From: Turnera subulata
Taxonomy: Eukaryota > Streptophyta > Magnoliopsida > Malpighiales > Passifloraceae
Reading direction: 5' to 3'
Assembly (NCBI GenBank): GCA_028386065.3
Contig: JAKUCV010002240.1
Span: forward strand, 73,789-137,788
DNA length: 64,000 nucleotides
How positions within the stretch are numbered: the first letter of the stretch is position 1; every line of letters starts with the position of its first letter. The notes under the pieces were generated by a model, which searched no databases, had not been told where the DNA came from, and saw only the letters and a list, made by a program, of their open reading frames with translations. Positions 12,799-23,117 of the stretch are shown here, piece by piece. A program made the position numbers and the translations under genes.

Positions 12799-13296
12799 AT
12801 GCGTTTTCCTAGAAGTAGAGGTGCTAGTCGTAGCGAAGCTGAAATGGCCCATCGCGCCCTGGAGGAAAGGACCAGGGATCTGATGTCAGCGAGAAGAGCT
12901 TGCTGGTCTATGGACCAGCGCATCAAGGAGCTCCGTGGAGAAAATTCCTCTTTGAAGGAGGAAATCCGTGAAGTGAGGGAGAAACTAGACCTCTCTGTTC
13001 CTGAGATGGATTATCTACGTAGACGTGTGGATTACCTCACGTGGAGGCTCTCTGAGATGGAAGATGTCGTCTTCCAAGCTCAAAGCATAATTCATTTGAA
13101 CAACATGCACCCGCAAGGAGCGGTCGCGCCTTTACCCGGGCCGGCTATATTACCAGACCCCGTCATGTTACCACAGTTGGCTCCGCCAGCTGAAGCACCT
13201 CCTCCTGCTGCTGAAATCATTCCTGCTATTGAGGATCTCGTCCTTGATGATTTTGGGGAGATTGAGGAATTGTTGATGGACTCTCCCAGTCCATAG
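12799..13296 (+). CDS. Small coiled-coil ORF antisense to gag-pol, inside the Tat-type element
   Basis: 165 residues from an ATG at 12799, about 300 bases from the LTR edge. Residues 15-105 are rich in E, R, K and L in heptad spacing (MDQRIKELRGENSSLKEEI, LRRRVDYLTWRLSEMED) and predict a coiled coil. Residues 110-145 are proline/alanine rich, and the last 20 are acidic (LVLDDFGEIEELLMDS). I recognise no family. It reads on the same strand as the larger antisense gene at 14753-16893 but is separate from it. Whether it is transcribed, perhaps from an antisense promoter in the adjacent LTR, cannot be seen here. It could also be a captured host exon. Confidence 0.55.
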   Translation: MRFPRSRGASRSEAEMAHRALEERTRDLMSARRACWSMDQRIKELRGENSSLKEEIREVREKLDLSVPEMDYLRRRVDYLTWRLSEMEDVVFQAQSIIHLNNMHPQGAVAPLPGPAILPDPVMLPQLAPPAEAPPPAAEIIPAIEDLVLDDFGEIEELLMDSPSP

Positions 13297-13569
13297 GTGG
13301 CCTGACTATCTCGCCTCCTTTCTCCCCTTCTTTGTTTTTGCGTTTTTTTTTTTTTTAAGGTTAGGGCTTAATAGGCTCTTTTAGCCTTGTAATAAAATCG
13401 TTGTATCAGAAATAAAGGGGAGATTTTATTTCGAACTATTCTATTTATTATTATTTTGAGGATAAACCTCCAATTTAGGGAGAAAGAGAAAAGACCTTTA
13501 AAACAAGGACCAGCAAAACAAGGAGAATGATGTAAGTCTTTTAGAGAAAGACTACGACATAAACCTCTT

Positions 13570-13845
13570 AAATTTAAGGAGATGGACTAAAATGTAAATC
13601 CTTAAACGTAAGGAGATGGACCAAAGTGTAAACCATTAAACGTAAGGAGATGGACCAAAGTGTAAACACTTAAACGTAAGGAGATGGACCAAAGTGTAAA
13701 CCCTTAAACGTAAGGAGATGGACCAAAGTGTAAACCCTTAAACATAAGGAGATGGACCAAAGTGTAAACCCTTAAACATAAGGAGATGGACCAAAGTGTA
13801 AACCCTTAAACGTAAGGAGATGGACCAAAGCGTAAACCCCTAAAA
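13570..13845. repeat. 34-bp tandem repeat, 8 copies, in the Tat-type element
   Basis: AAGGAGATGGAC recurs at 13576, 13610, 13644, 13678, 13712, 13746, 13780 and 13814, exactly 34 bases apart. Units differ by only a few substitutions. It lies between the 3' LTR and pol, the region known in Tat/Ogre elements to generate tandem arrays. Confidence 0.93.
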
Positions 13846-14291
13846 AAAAAACTTCTTAACTAGGGAGTACATATTAAAACCCTTGGATGTAGGTATATAA
13901 AAATATAAGACCCAGGTTGCAAGGTCCTCTAGAAAGATTTTGAACCGACTAGTAGACCTAAGGTAGGGAAGATTTTGACCAATAATGAGAAGATTTAGGA
14001 AAACCTAATTTTGAGCCAGGATTCCTTGCGCTAACCACTCCTAAATTTATATAAAAAAGGGCTCCAAGCCGTCTTGTCAAAGAGCAAGCTAAACCGGAAA
14101 AAGAAATACCGAGGAGGAGCTCGCTGCGTTGGAAAAAAGGTGAAAGGGTGAAGAATTCGATTTGGATAGGTATGTTTCTCTATTTTTAAATGCAAGATTC
14201 TTAACTCTAGCCTAGTACTGTTGCTTTGTATTCTACCTTAGTTGGAAAAGAAGAAGAAAAAAAAAAAGTCTTTATAGTGTTCGTTTTTTTT

Positions 14292-14345
14292 ATGTGGTTA
14301 GAAAATCATATATACACATGTGGTTAGAAAATCATATATACACAT
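14292..14345. repeat. 28-bp direct duplication
   Basis: The unit beginning ATGTGGTTAGAAAATC is present twice in tandem, with a diverged third relative at ~14390-14430. An AT-dinucleotide run lies at about 14640-14682. No gene is seen between 13297 and 14752. Confidence 0.7.
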
Positions 14346-14752
14346 GCGCCCAATTAAATGCGCAAATTATTTGTGGTGTTCGTCCCTTCCATACGGTCAG
14401 AAGGACATATATGCACAGGTGTCCAATTAACTACATCAATTACCTCTATTACGTGTTTGTGACTAAGACCACGAGTAGAAAATGATAGCGACCAATTTGA
14501 GCTGTGTTTTTGTGATAAGTTTGTGAAAGAAATGCCACACTTCTAAAATTCTATAAAGGATTCTACCTCAAAGGTGCTCTAACGTAGGTGTCTGATGCAA
14601 ACAACATATACGACACAAGGCAGAAGTATCCAGTTAGGTATTATATATATATTTGTATATATATATATATATATATATATTATTTGCTATCTATTTCTAG
14701 AAAGAGTATGTTGGCATCAGATTCTTCTTAGAAAAAAGTATGTCTGGCACTG

Positions 14753-16893
14753 ATGGCTTTTAGTTTTTCTCTAGGTGTGTTGAAGCAATGGTTAGGACAC
14801 GGGGGGGGCAAAACTAAGCCTGTGGAGCGATGTTATGACGCAACCCTAGAAGATGGGAGAGAGAACTATGGGTTTTTTAGAGGAGAGTTTCTTCCCCCTC
14901 TTAATCACACGCCTAAAAGACTTGACTTCCCCGAGCTATATAACCAAAAAGTTACAGAAAACAACCTTAGGAGCACAATTGACAAGTTTGAGCTAGATGT
15001 AGAAGGTTATACCTTCCGTGTTCCGGATGAGAACGAACATATAAGCTCTACCCGTCTCGGTGAGTTCGCGGTGCTTACACGGTCCGTCGAGCTTGGCCTT
15101 AGGTTTCCCCTCCATCCATTTTTTTCGTACTTTCTTCGCTTGGCAGGCCTGAGCCCGGTTCAGCTCATGCCCAACAGTTGGATGTTTCTTGTTGGCTTTA
15201 AGTGTTTGTGCCGGAGATTGAATGTCCCCCCGCGTCTTCCTGTACTCCAATGCCTGGTCCTTCTGCTTGAGCACGAGGAGAAAGGGTTTTACTTCTTCTG
15301 CCAAAAAGAGACAATTTTTTGCAAGTTCCCTGATTCCCCGGCAAACTATAAGCATAGCTTCTTTTTTGTAAGAAAAGATACCGGGAGTTTGAATTTTAGC
15401 ACTGAACCCCTTGAGGCCGACCTTGAAACATTTAACTCCGAAGTTCCTTTAGATAATTCTGATGCAGCTATTTTTCAAAAAATCGTGGCTGGTAGAAAGA
15501 TGAAAATTAGAGATGTTATTACCAAGAGGGCTTTGAGGGACGCATTTCTGTCTGTTGGTGCCGCCCAAGCTTTTTGTGGGTCTCCTTATCTGGATAAACT
15601 CATGATACTTTGTATTTTGCCTCCTTTATTTGTAATAATTTTTTTCCTTTGAGGACTTATGATGTTGTGCCAACTGTAGATATGGAGCTAGACCTGGATG
15701 CCTACTTTGAGGTCTTGCGAGAGAAGACTGACATGAGAGACTCATCGGAGGAGGTGTTTGTACGAAGTGTCGAGGAGAAAGGCTTACCCGTAGAGGTCCA
15801 TACAGACAGGGACTCTGAAGAAAACCTATCGGGAGAGGCCCGTACGGACAAGGTCTATGAGGAAGATATATCTGGAGAGGTCCGTACAGACAGGGTGTAT
15901 GAAGAAGACCTATCCAGGGAGGTCCGTTCAAATAGGGTCTATGAGGAATGCCCATTCGGAGAGATCACCCCGCAAAACGGATTTGCCCACTTTGCAGGAT
16001 CGTACGGGGGTTTTGCTTTCCAAGCCTCAACGGAGATTTCCAATGGCCCGTTTCTAGGGGTGGCAACGTCCTCTGCAAGCCTTGCCCCAGAGGCCATAGC
16101 CCTAAGCCGTAAAAGGAAAAGCTGCTATGAACACCCTTCAGGGGACTCTGCACAGGTATTGATTGAGCAAGCTAGGATCTTTGCTCAATGTATCCCGAAA
16201 GATCCTGCCCTTCCGGTGGAAACCAGGCAACAAAGTCTCAGTCGGGTTCTGGGTTTGATAACACTGGTGCGGCTGTCATTTCCCTTTTCTTACTTGGTGT
16301 GTTTCGTTGTTTAATCTCCCTCTTATATTTTTCGTTTGTAGACCTTGGTTGCCAACGTGGAAGCCTTAGACCCTGAAGAGACTATGGGGGCGCAAGACCA
16401 GCATTTTGTGGAGGAATGGCAGAAGGAAAAAGGGAAGTTAAAATTGGAGAGAGACAACCTCCTCCGTGAGGTAGAGACTTTAATGCGTGAGCAAGCTGTG
16501 TCTAAAGAGGTGACAAAATCTAAGGAGGATGAAATTGCAGCTCTCAAAATGGAACTGGAGAAACTGGGTAGTGAGCTAGTCCTAGAGAAGAAAGAAGTGG
16601 CTGCCCTCCAAGAGGAGGCTGCTAAGGCAAGACATGATCGTGCCCTTGCTGAAGAAAAAATTGTTGTTGACATCCGAAACGCGAAGGAGGAAGCGATCAT
16701 GGCCTTTCGATCTTCTGAAGAATTTCGTTTAGAAATTTCCAGGCTGGCAGCAACCTCAGGCAAAGCGCTGAGGTCCCTCTTTATTAAGAAAATCAAAGAA
16801 ATCAACCCGGCTTATGATGTAGGCTTATTGCGGGGTTTTCCAAGTCAAGATGCCGTCAAGGCTGCTCTTGAAGAGATCAAACGCAATAAGTAG
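14753..16893 (+). CDS. Antisense ORF (aORF) of the Tat-type element, putative gypsy-type transposon domain
   Basis: Proposed exons 14753-15579, 15654-16245 and 16342-16893, with GT-AG introns of 74 and 96 bases. They join in frame to 656 residues. Exon 1 carries the motif pattern of the putative gypsy-type transposon family (PF04195): LGLRFPLHPFFSYFLRLAGL, SPVQLMPNSWMFLVGFKCLC, PPRLPVLQCLVLLLEHEEKG. Exon 2 holds four copies of a 14-residue acidic repeat (GEVRTDRVYEEDLS type). Exon 3 is a long coiled coil (KLKLERDNLLREVETL, EIAALKMELEKLGSELVLEK). It runs antisense to gag-pol between pol and the 3' LTR, where aORFs of Tat elements are known. Its function is unknown. The exact splice sites are my inference; the first junction is the weaker one. 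Confidence 0.75.
15796..15964 (+). repeat. 42-bp coding tandem repeat, 4 copies
   Basis: Encodes VHTDRDSEENLSGE, ARTDKVYEEDISGE, VRTDRVYEEDLSRE and VRSNRVYEECPFGE in exon 2 of the antisense gene. The frame is kept, so the array lengthens an acidic linker. Confidence 0.85.
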
Positions 16894-16974
16894 AGAGCAA
16901 TATCTTCTTGCCTTACCTCCTGTTTTATGAGAACGTTGATCATGTTTATGATATATTTTCTTCTTTTATTTTTT

Positions 16975-17190
16975 GGGAACCCTCATTGAGTTACTCCGCT
17001 TGTTAGACCTTGCGGTTTGATGTCCTTATTTTATGTGAACTTTTATCAAGTGACTCCATTGTTAGACCTTGCGGTTTGAGGTCCTTATTTCATGGGAACT
17101 TTTATCAAGTTACTCCATTGTTAGACCTTGCGGTTTGATGTCTTTATTTTATGGAAACTTTTATCAAGTTACTCCATTGTCAGATCTTGC
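16975..17190. repeat. ~59-bp tandem repeat, about 3.5 copies
   Basis: TTAGACCTTGCGGTTTGA recurs at about 17003, 17062 and 17121, with a diverged copy at ~17180. It sits just 3' of the antisense gene and between it and pol. The rest of 16894-17863 shows no gene. Confidence 0.85.
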
Positions 17191-17863
17191 AGGTGGGGTA
17201 TTTGGTGATTAATACACCTGAACTCTTTCCCGGAAAAAGAGTTTTTTTTTTTAATTTTTGTACTTGACCTCGACAAGTAAGGACAATACGGAATTCTTGG
17301 AGGGATGCAGTAGGTCCTCTCAAGGACAACATCTGAGGGCTTGGCCCTTTTTAGTTTTTATTATTGCAAGCCCTCTTTGCTACTCATTGATATCCTTCCA
17401 TTCTAGGATTTTTAAATTGGCTCATGCATAGTCCGTGTTAGGACATTTTATTCATTTTACCACTTCTTCTCGTCCCTTTTTGGGAGACCTTCATTTTGGG
17501 GCCTTAAGGTTCAAACAAAATTGCCCTTCATAGGCATCTGAGTGAAGTTCCTAGGGCCTCGGCTTCTTAGAGGCTTCTTCGGCCGGCGAGAGTCCTTCTT
17601 TTAAGCACCATATAAAGGTGGTTTTGTTGTGAAGCTCCTAGGAAACTTGCGTAAAAAAAGCTTATTCAAAAGTTTCCCTAAAAAAGAAAAAACTTGAGCA
17701 AAGAACAGAAATCTTGTCTCTTATTGAATTCAAACGGGGACTCATGGTGAGTCCTTATTTGCACAATTAGAAGGTAGTAATTTTAAAAAGGGAAAAGATT
17801 AAGGCAAAAAGAAATAGATGAAAGGGAGATATTATCTGGTAAGAAACCTCGAGGCCACAGATG

Positions 17864-20800
17864 CTAGGCGTAGAACTTCTTCAAATTATCCATGTTCCAT
17901 GTGTGGGGCAAGAGATGCCCGGTTTTAGGGTTACGCAGCAAGTAGGAGCCCTGATATTTTTCTTCTTCGACCTGATAAGGTCCTTCCCAATTAGGGCTTA
18001 GTTTATTGGCTTTTGGACCACTTGCTTCCACCCTTCGAAGGACCAGGTCCCCTGGCTGGACTGGACGAAATTTAACTCTCTTGTTGTAGTACTTGGCAAT
18101 CCTTTGTTGGTAGGCCAATGTTCTCAGCATGGCTTCCTCCCTGGTCTCCTCCCTTGTGTCCAGCACACATGCCAGCAACCCATCGTTTTTCTCTTCATCA
18201 AATACACGAACCCTTAAACTTGGCTCAACTATCTCCGAGGGGACTACTGCCTCTGCCCCATACGCCAAGCTAAATGGAGTTACACCTGTGGCTGTGTTCG
18301 TAGTGGTCCTAATGCCCCACATAATCTCAGGGAGGAAATCGGCCCACTTGCCTATTTTGTCATCTATTTTCTTCTGGAGGGCCTTTTTGATGGTGCGGTT
18401 AGTCTTTTCCACCAGCCCATTAGTTTGGGGGTGCGCTACCGAAGAGAAACATAGCTTGACCTTTAACTCGTCTGCAAATTCCTTAAAAGACTTACTGTCA
18501 AACTGCTTACCATTATCACTCACGATGACCCTTGGTATCCCGAAGCGAAAGATGATATTCTTCTTTACAAAGTCCTGAATAACGCTGGTAGTGATCTTGG
18601 CCACAGCTTTTGCTTCCACCCATCTTGTGAAATAATCCACTGCCACTATCACGTACTTTCTCTGACCACTGGCTTTGGGGAAGGGTCCAAGTATGTCAAT
18701 ACCCCATTGAGCAAATGGACATGGAGTGACAAGGGTACTGAGGAGGCTTGCCGGTTGATGGGGTATGTTGGCGTGTATCTGACATTTTTCACATTCCTTG
18801 ACATACTCCTTCACATCCTTCCAGATGGTGGGCCAAAAATACCCTTGCCTCAAGACCTGATGTACCATGGTTTGGTACCCCGGATGATTTCCACATACCC
18901 CATGGTGTACTTCCTCCATCACGAGCCTTGCACCTTCGGGTGTCAAACATTTTAGCAGAACCCCTGTGACTGACCTTTTGTATAAGTCCCCCATCTGTAC
19001 CGTATATCGAGCTGCTTGTCTTATCGTTTTGCGAGCTTCGACAGGGTTAGAAGGCACAATTCCCTCGGAAATATACCGCCTAATCGGGTCTATCCACGAA
19101 TTCTCAGCAAGGATGGGGAGGACTTGTTCCCTTCCGATTGAAGGGTACTCGAGAGTAGCTCGAATCACCTTTGATGGCGATATGCTACACATCCCCATCT
19201 TGGCGAGGATGTCAGCTTTCTGATTTGCTGACCGGGGTATTTTGACGACCTCGAAACTGTCCAAGGTTGAACGTGTTTCGCCTATCTTTGCTAGATACTT
19301 CCTCATGGTCTCATCCTTAGCCTCATAGTTCCCGTTGATCTGTTCAACTATCAGCTGGGAATCGCTAAAAATTTTGATGGAGGTAGCACCCATTCCTTTT
19401 GCCAACTCCAGGCCTGTAAGCAAGGCCTCATATTCAGCCTGATTATTTGAGGCTGGCCAAGCCAATTTGAGGGAGAACTCAAATATTTCTTTGTGAGGGG
19501 TCGTGATTATGATGCCGGCACAGCTCCCGTCCTTGGTCGATGAGCCATCCACATGTAGGATCCACTCTTCTCGTCTTTTATCAGATGTGGGCACTCCTTC
19601 CAATACAAAGTCAGCCAAAACTTGCCCTTTGAGTGCAGCCCTGGGCAAGTATTCTATATCATAAACGCTTAACTCCACGGCCCAATTGGCAAGTCGTCCC
19701 GAAATGTCCGGCTTGTGAAGGGCCTTTCTCACAGGGTGATTAGTGTAGACCCGTATGGCATGGCCTTGGAAGTACGGCTTTAACTTCCGTGCCGCCACTA
19801 TGACCGCGTAAGCTGCTTTTTCTGCAATGGTATAGCGCACCTCAGCCCCCACCAAGGTCTTGCTCACGTAGTAGACCGGTTGTTGCTTCCCGTTCTCTTC
19901 TCTCACTAGTACGGCACTTACTGCTTCCGTACTTACAGCAATGTACAAAGTCAAAACATCACCTGGCCTTGGAGTCATCAAGACAGGGGGAGTTGATAAA
20001 AAACTTTTAAGTTCTTGGAATGTCTGACTACATTCGTCGGTCCACCTAAACTCCTTCTGACTTTTCAGGAGGCGAAAGAAGGGTTTGTATTTTTCAGCTG
20101 ACCTACTCATGAACCGTGTCAAGGCTGCAATCCGCCCTGTTAACTCTTGGACCTCCTTAAGACAGGTTGGCTCCCGCATCGACTGGATTGCTGCGATTTT
20201 ATCCGGGTTGGCCTCAATACCGCGTTCCGTGAGCATGAACCCTAAGAATTTTCCACTAGGGACCCCAAAGACACACTTAGCTGGGTTGAGCCTCATACCA
20301 TGCTCCCTGAACCGATCAAAGACCCACTGAAGCGCTTCTACGTGCTCCTCCTGCTTGGCACTTTTAACGACTATATCGTCAACGTACACCTCCACCTTCC
20401 TCCCTATCTCGTCCTTCAAGACCTTAGTCATAAGGCGCTGAAAAGTGGCACCGGCATTCTTTAGACCGAACGGCATCACTGTATAGTGGTAAATACCACT
20501 CCCAGCGAAAAAGGCCGTTCTCTCGGCATCCTCCTTATCCATCAAAATCTGGTGGTATCCCGAGTATGCATCAAGAAAACTTAGCCACTTATGCCCTGCG
20601 GTTGAGTCCACAAGCTGATCTATCCTTGGCAATGGGAAGTAGTCTTTGGGAGTGGCTTTGTTTAAATCGGTGAAGTCCACGCACATGCGCCACTTTCCAT
20701 TTGGCTTCTTCACCATCACAACATTCGCTAGCCATTCGGGGTAGAGAATTTCCCGGATGAAGCCAGCTTCCTCGAGGCGAACCACTTCCTTCTCTATCTC

Positions 20801-21997
20801 TTTCTGCTTGTCAGCTGAGAACCATCGTCGCTTCTGCTTTACAGGGGCAAATTTTGGGTCCAAATTCAACTTATGAGTAATGATGCCCGGGGAGATACCG
20901 GGCATCTCTGTGGCCTCCCAAGCTAGCACATCTCGATTCTTTTCAAAGAAATCCGCTATTTTCATATTGACTTTGCCCATCATATGAAAGTCACTCCCTA
21001 TTTGAATTGTCTTTCCTCCGGCGTTCTTTAATGGAAGGTTGATTAGATTACCAACAGGTTCCGGCTTTGGTTCGACTCGCAAAGTGTACACTTCCGGCTG
21101 CTCCCCACATAAGATGCTTGTGTAGCATTCTTGCGCCATCGACTGACTTCCTCTTACCTCACCCATTCCAAGCCTGGTTGGGAATTTCATCACTTGATAG
21201 AGAGTGGAGGGAACGGCACGTAGTTTGTGTATGGTCGGCCTACCTATTATGGCATTGTAGGAGCGCTTCCCTTTACACACTAACCAGTTAGTACGCACAG
21301 TAGCAATCGTAGGGGAGGTCCCTACTGTAACATCTAGAGAGATGGATCCAGCTGGGATTATACACTCGTCAGCAAACCCATATAGTGGGGTGTAATCGGG
21401 CTTCAGCTTCTTGTTGGGAAGGTCCATTCGCCCCAAAGTATCGGCATATAAGATGTCTACCGCGCTACCGTCATCAACTAATATCCGAGCAACTTCGTTC
21501 CGTTCGATAACGGCCGTGATTACCAAGGCATCTTCATGAGGGACCAGTACTCTTGACATGTCCTTAGAACTGAATTGGATGGGTTCAATGTCAATAGGTT
21601 TTCCATCTCGGTCCCTCTTTTGTCGACCCTCATCGTAAGGCCTTTGCTTCAAGGTCCCAACCAAGGTCCTAGCAGTTATATTCGACACGCGCCGAATTAT
21701 TGCATGTGGCTCATCTCGTATGTCATCTCGTGACCTCTCTTCAGCCCCACGAATATCTCGGTTTCCACGGGGTGGGGGAGGGAGGAGGAAACGATTGAGG
21801 CGGCCCTCTTTGATCAATCTCTCTATCTGCGTCTTCAGGTGATAACAATCTCTTCGCCTAGGATCGCTCTTCAACCTTGCAGGCCATTTTATGTAAGGAG
21901 TATTTTTGATTTCCATAAGCACCCCTGCCCTGCTGGTGTTCAAAGGTGTGAAAGTTTCATAAGGTGATATGCGATTTTTGGGGGCTGGCTTCTCCAT
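17864..21997 (-). CDS. pol: Ty3/gypsy Pol polyprotein (Tat type): PR-RT-RNH-aRNH-INT
   Basis: 1377 residues with no internal stop. Protease around 170-260 (ILVDDGSAVDILY at 172-184). Reverse transcriptase about 419-600 with PFGLKNAGATFQ and the YVDD box at 538-541. First RNase H about 680-785. Second RNase H about 812-935 with acidic residues D817, E855 and D879, and the end motif KIPRSANQKADILAKMG. Integrase zinc finger (H1032, H1038, C1069, C1072) and D1101, D1161, E1197 with the D-35-E spacing. The C-terminus ends with an LLPHTWNMDNLKKFY-type tail. The N-terminal 60 residues are the end of gag: a degenerate nucleic-acid-binding region (RRRDCYHLKTQIERLIKEGR) that has lost most of the CCHC knuckle. 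The catalytic residues look intact. Confidence 0.95.
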   Translation of the reverse strand: MEKPAPKNRISPYETFTPLNTSRAGVLMEIKNTPYIKWPARLKSDPRRRDCYHLKTQIERLIKEGRLNRFLLPPPPRGNRDIRGAEERSRDDIRDEPHAIIRRVSNITARTLVGTLKQRPYDEGRQKRDRDGKPIDIEPIQFSSKDMSRVLVPHEDALVITAVIERNEVARILVDDGSAVDILYADTLGRMDLPNKKLKPDYTPLYGFADECIIPAGSISLDVTVGTSPTIATVRTNWLVCKGKRSYNAIIGRPTIHKLRAVPSTLYQVMKFPTRLGMGEVRGSQSMAQECYTSILCGEQPEVYTLRVEPKPEPVGNLINLPLKNAGGKTIQIGSDFHMMGKVNMKIADFFEKNRDVLAWEATEMPGISPGIITHKLNLDPKFAPVKQKRRWFSADKQKEIEKEVVRLEEAGFIREILYPEWLANVVMVKKPNGKWRMCVDFTDLNKATPKDYFPLPRIDQLVDSTAGHKWLSFLDAYSGYHQILMDKEDAERTAFFAGSGIYHYTVMPFGLKNAGATFQRLMTKVLKDEIGRKVEVYVDDIVVKSAKQEEHVEALQWVFDRFREHGMRLNPAKCVFGVPSGKFLGFMLTERGIEANPDKIAAIQSMREPTCLKEVQELTGRIAALTRFMSRSAEKYKPFFRLLKSQKEFRWTDECSQTFQELKSFLSTPPVLMTPRPGDVLTLYIAVSTEAVSAVLVREENGKQQPVYYVSKTLVGAEVRYTIAEKAAYAVIVAARKLKPYFQGHAIRVYTNHPVRKALHKPDISGRLANWAVELSVYDIEYLPRAALKGQVLADFVLEGVPTSDKRREEWILHVDGSSTKDGSCAGIIITTPHKEIFEFSLKLAWPASNNQAEYEALLTGLELAKGMGATSIKIFSDSQLIVEQINGNYEAKDETMRKYLAKIGETRSTLDSFEVVKIPRSANQKADILAKMGMCSISPSKVIRATLEYPSIGREQVLPILAENSWIDPIRRYISEGIVPSNPVEARKTIRQAARYTVQMGDLYKRSVTGVLLKCLTPEGARLVMEEVHHGVCGNHPGYQTMVHQVLRQGYFWPTIWKDVKEYVKECEKCQIHANIPHQPASLLSTLVTPCPFAQWGIDILGPFPKASGQRKYVIVAVDYFTRWVEAKAVAKITTSVIQDFVKKNIIFRFGIPRVIVSDNGKQFDSKSFKEFADELKVKLCFSSVAHPQTNGLVEKTNRTIKKALQKKIDDKIGKWADFLPEIMWGIRTTTNTATGVTPFSLAYGAEAVVPSEIVEPSLRVRVFDEEKNDGLLACVLDTREETREEAMLRTLAYQQRIAKYYNKRVKFRPVQPGDLVLRRVEASGPKANKLSPNWEGPYQVEEEKYQGSYLLRNPKTGHLLPHTWNMDNLKKFYA

Positions 21998-22006
21998 CCT
22001 TCTTCC

Positions 22007-23081
22007 TTAGTCCCTGGTCTTGGCATAAGAGGGCCTGTGGGTCCTGTCCTCTTCCTCATCCCTTGTGGGCCTTATCTCTCGCACCTCCCTCTTCGAGTGG
22101 GGCTCTGTCGCGGCTAAAGCTTCCTCTACATTGATTTGATCCACGATCTCTGCCATCAAATCATCCTCATTTTCAGGAGCTCTTGCTGCCAAAGCCTTCT
22201 TTAGGTCTACATTAGTTGTGGCGGTGATCAATGCATGAGTTTTTGTTGAGGTTATCAAATTGGGAATTTCAATAGCCTCAGCGTTAAAACGCTTCATAAA
22301 CTCTCTCAAGGATTCTCCAGCCCTCTGCTTCATTAGCATGAGAGCCAATGGTGTTTTTCTGGTCTTTTTCTGACTGGAGAAATGAGTCAAGAACCGATCA
22401 CTCAATTCCCTAAAGCTCCCTATGGATTTTGGCGTCAGTGCCATATACCACTCTCTGGCGGACTTGATCAGAGTGGTGTGAAAAGCCTTACATAAGACCG
22501 CATCCGAGTAGCCGTGCATACTCATGGTCCCTATGTACTGCTTCAGGTGGTCCCTCGGGTCAGTGTGACCATCATAGGTCTCGATGGATGGGGCCTTATA
22601 TTTCTGGTACCGGGGCCAGCCGAACCGTGTCCATTAAGGGTGACACACCCTCCATTTCATTCCCCCTTGCTTGCCGGGTTACAGATTGCATATGTTTCTC
22701 AATCATCTCCCTGATTTGTTGTTCCATCAGGGCTCCCTTGTCTCCCCCATGCTCTTCAGTTTCTTGTATAGCGGGGTTTACAGTAGGCTGTTCTTCCTCA
22801 GTAAGAGAGGACACCCTGGGGTCTCTTCCTACCCTTTCTCCTTGTCGTTGTTGTTCGGCATCTCCTAACGGGTTTACGTGTTGTAATTTATGCAAAGTAG
22901 CCATTATCTCATCCCTAAATTGCATAAACTCATCACGGGTTACCGCGACAGCACTTGGCTGGTTTACGGAGGTGGAAGCACCTACAGCGCTCCCCCCAAT
23001 AGGGGGTATTACTGGATTTTCCCTTATCCCATCACCTTGAGGTGCGGATTCGGTGGGAACAACCGATTGGCCAGAGGACAT
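22007..23081 (-). pseudogene. gag: Gag of the Tat-type element, one frameshift, stop before Pol
   Basis: Starts MSSGQSVVPTESA at 23081. The first part (to ~22600) ends at a premature stop after APVPEI; the next frame picks up directly (KYKAPSIETYDGHTDPR), so one base has been lost or gained near 22605. The second part has the retrotransposon-gag core (AFHTTLIKSAREWYMAL, PKSIGSFRELSDRFLTHFSS, QRAGESLREFMKRFNAEA). It ends in a TAA at 22007-22009 followed, in the same frame, by three codons and the Met of Pol, so gag and pol are separated by a single in-frame stop. Confidence 0.88.
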
Positions 23082-23097
23082 GGCTTTTTGTCCAAAA

Positions 23098-23115
23098 TTC
23101 CCACAGACGGCGCCA
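23098..23115 (-). other. Primer-binding site of the Tat-type element
   Basis: Minus strand TGGCGCCGTCTGTGGGAA, two bases inside the 5' LTR. The TGG start fits the CCA end of a tRNA. Many plant Ty3/gypsy elements share this TGGCGCCGT beginning. I do not assign the tRNA. Confidence 0.75.
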
Positions 23116-23117
23116 AA

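Noticed and set aside
13570..13845. CRISPR-like regular repeats
   Set aside because: Units are contiguous with no unique spacers, in a plant retrotransposon; a tandem array, not CRISPR.
14753..16893. Possibility that the antisense ORF is an independent host gene
   Set aside because: It lies between pol and the 3' LTR of the element, where Tat aORFs are known, and a relative occurs at the right end of this window in a similar setting.
18129..18578. Plus-strand ORFs opposite the Tat-type pol and gag (also at 18707, 18966, 20085, 21067, 22588)
   Set aside because: Mirror frames of the gag-pol coding strand, without own domains, unlike the aORF.
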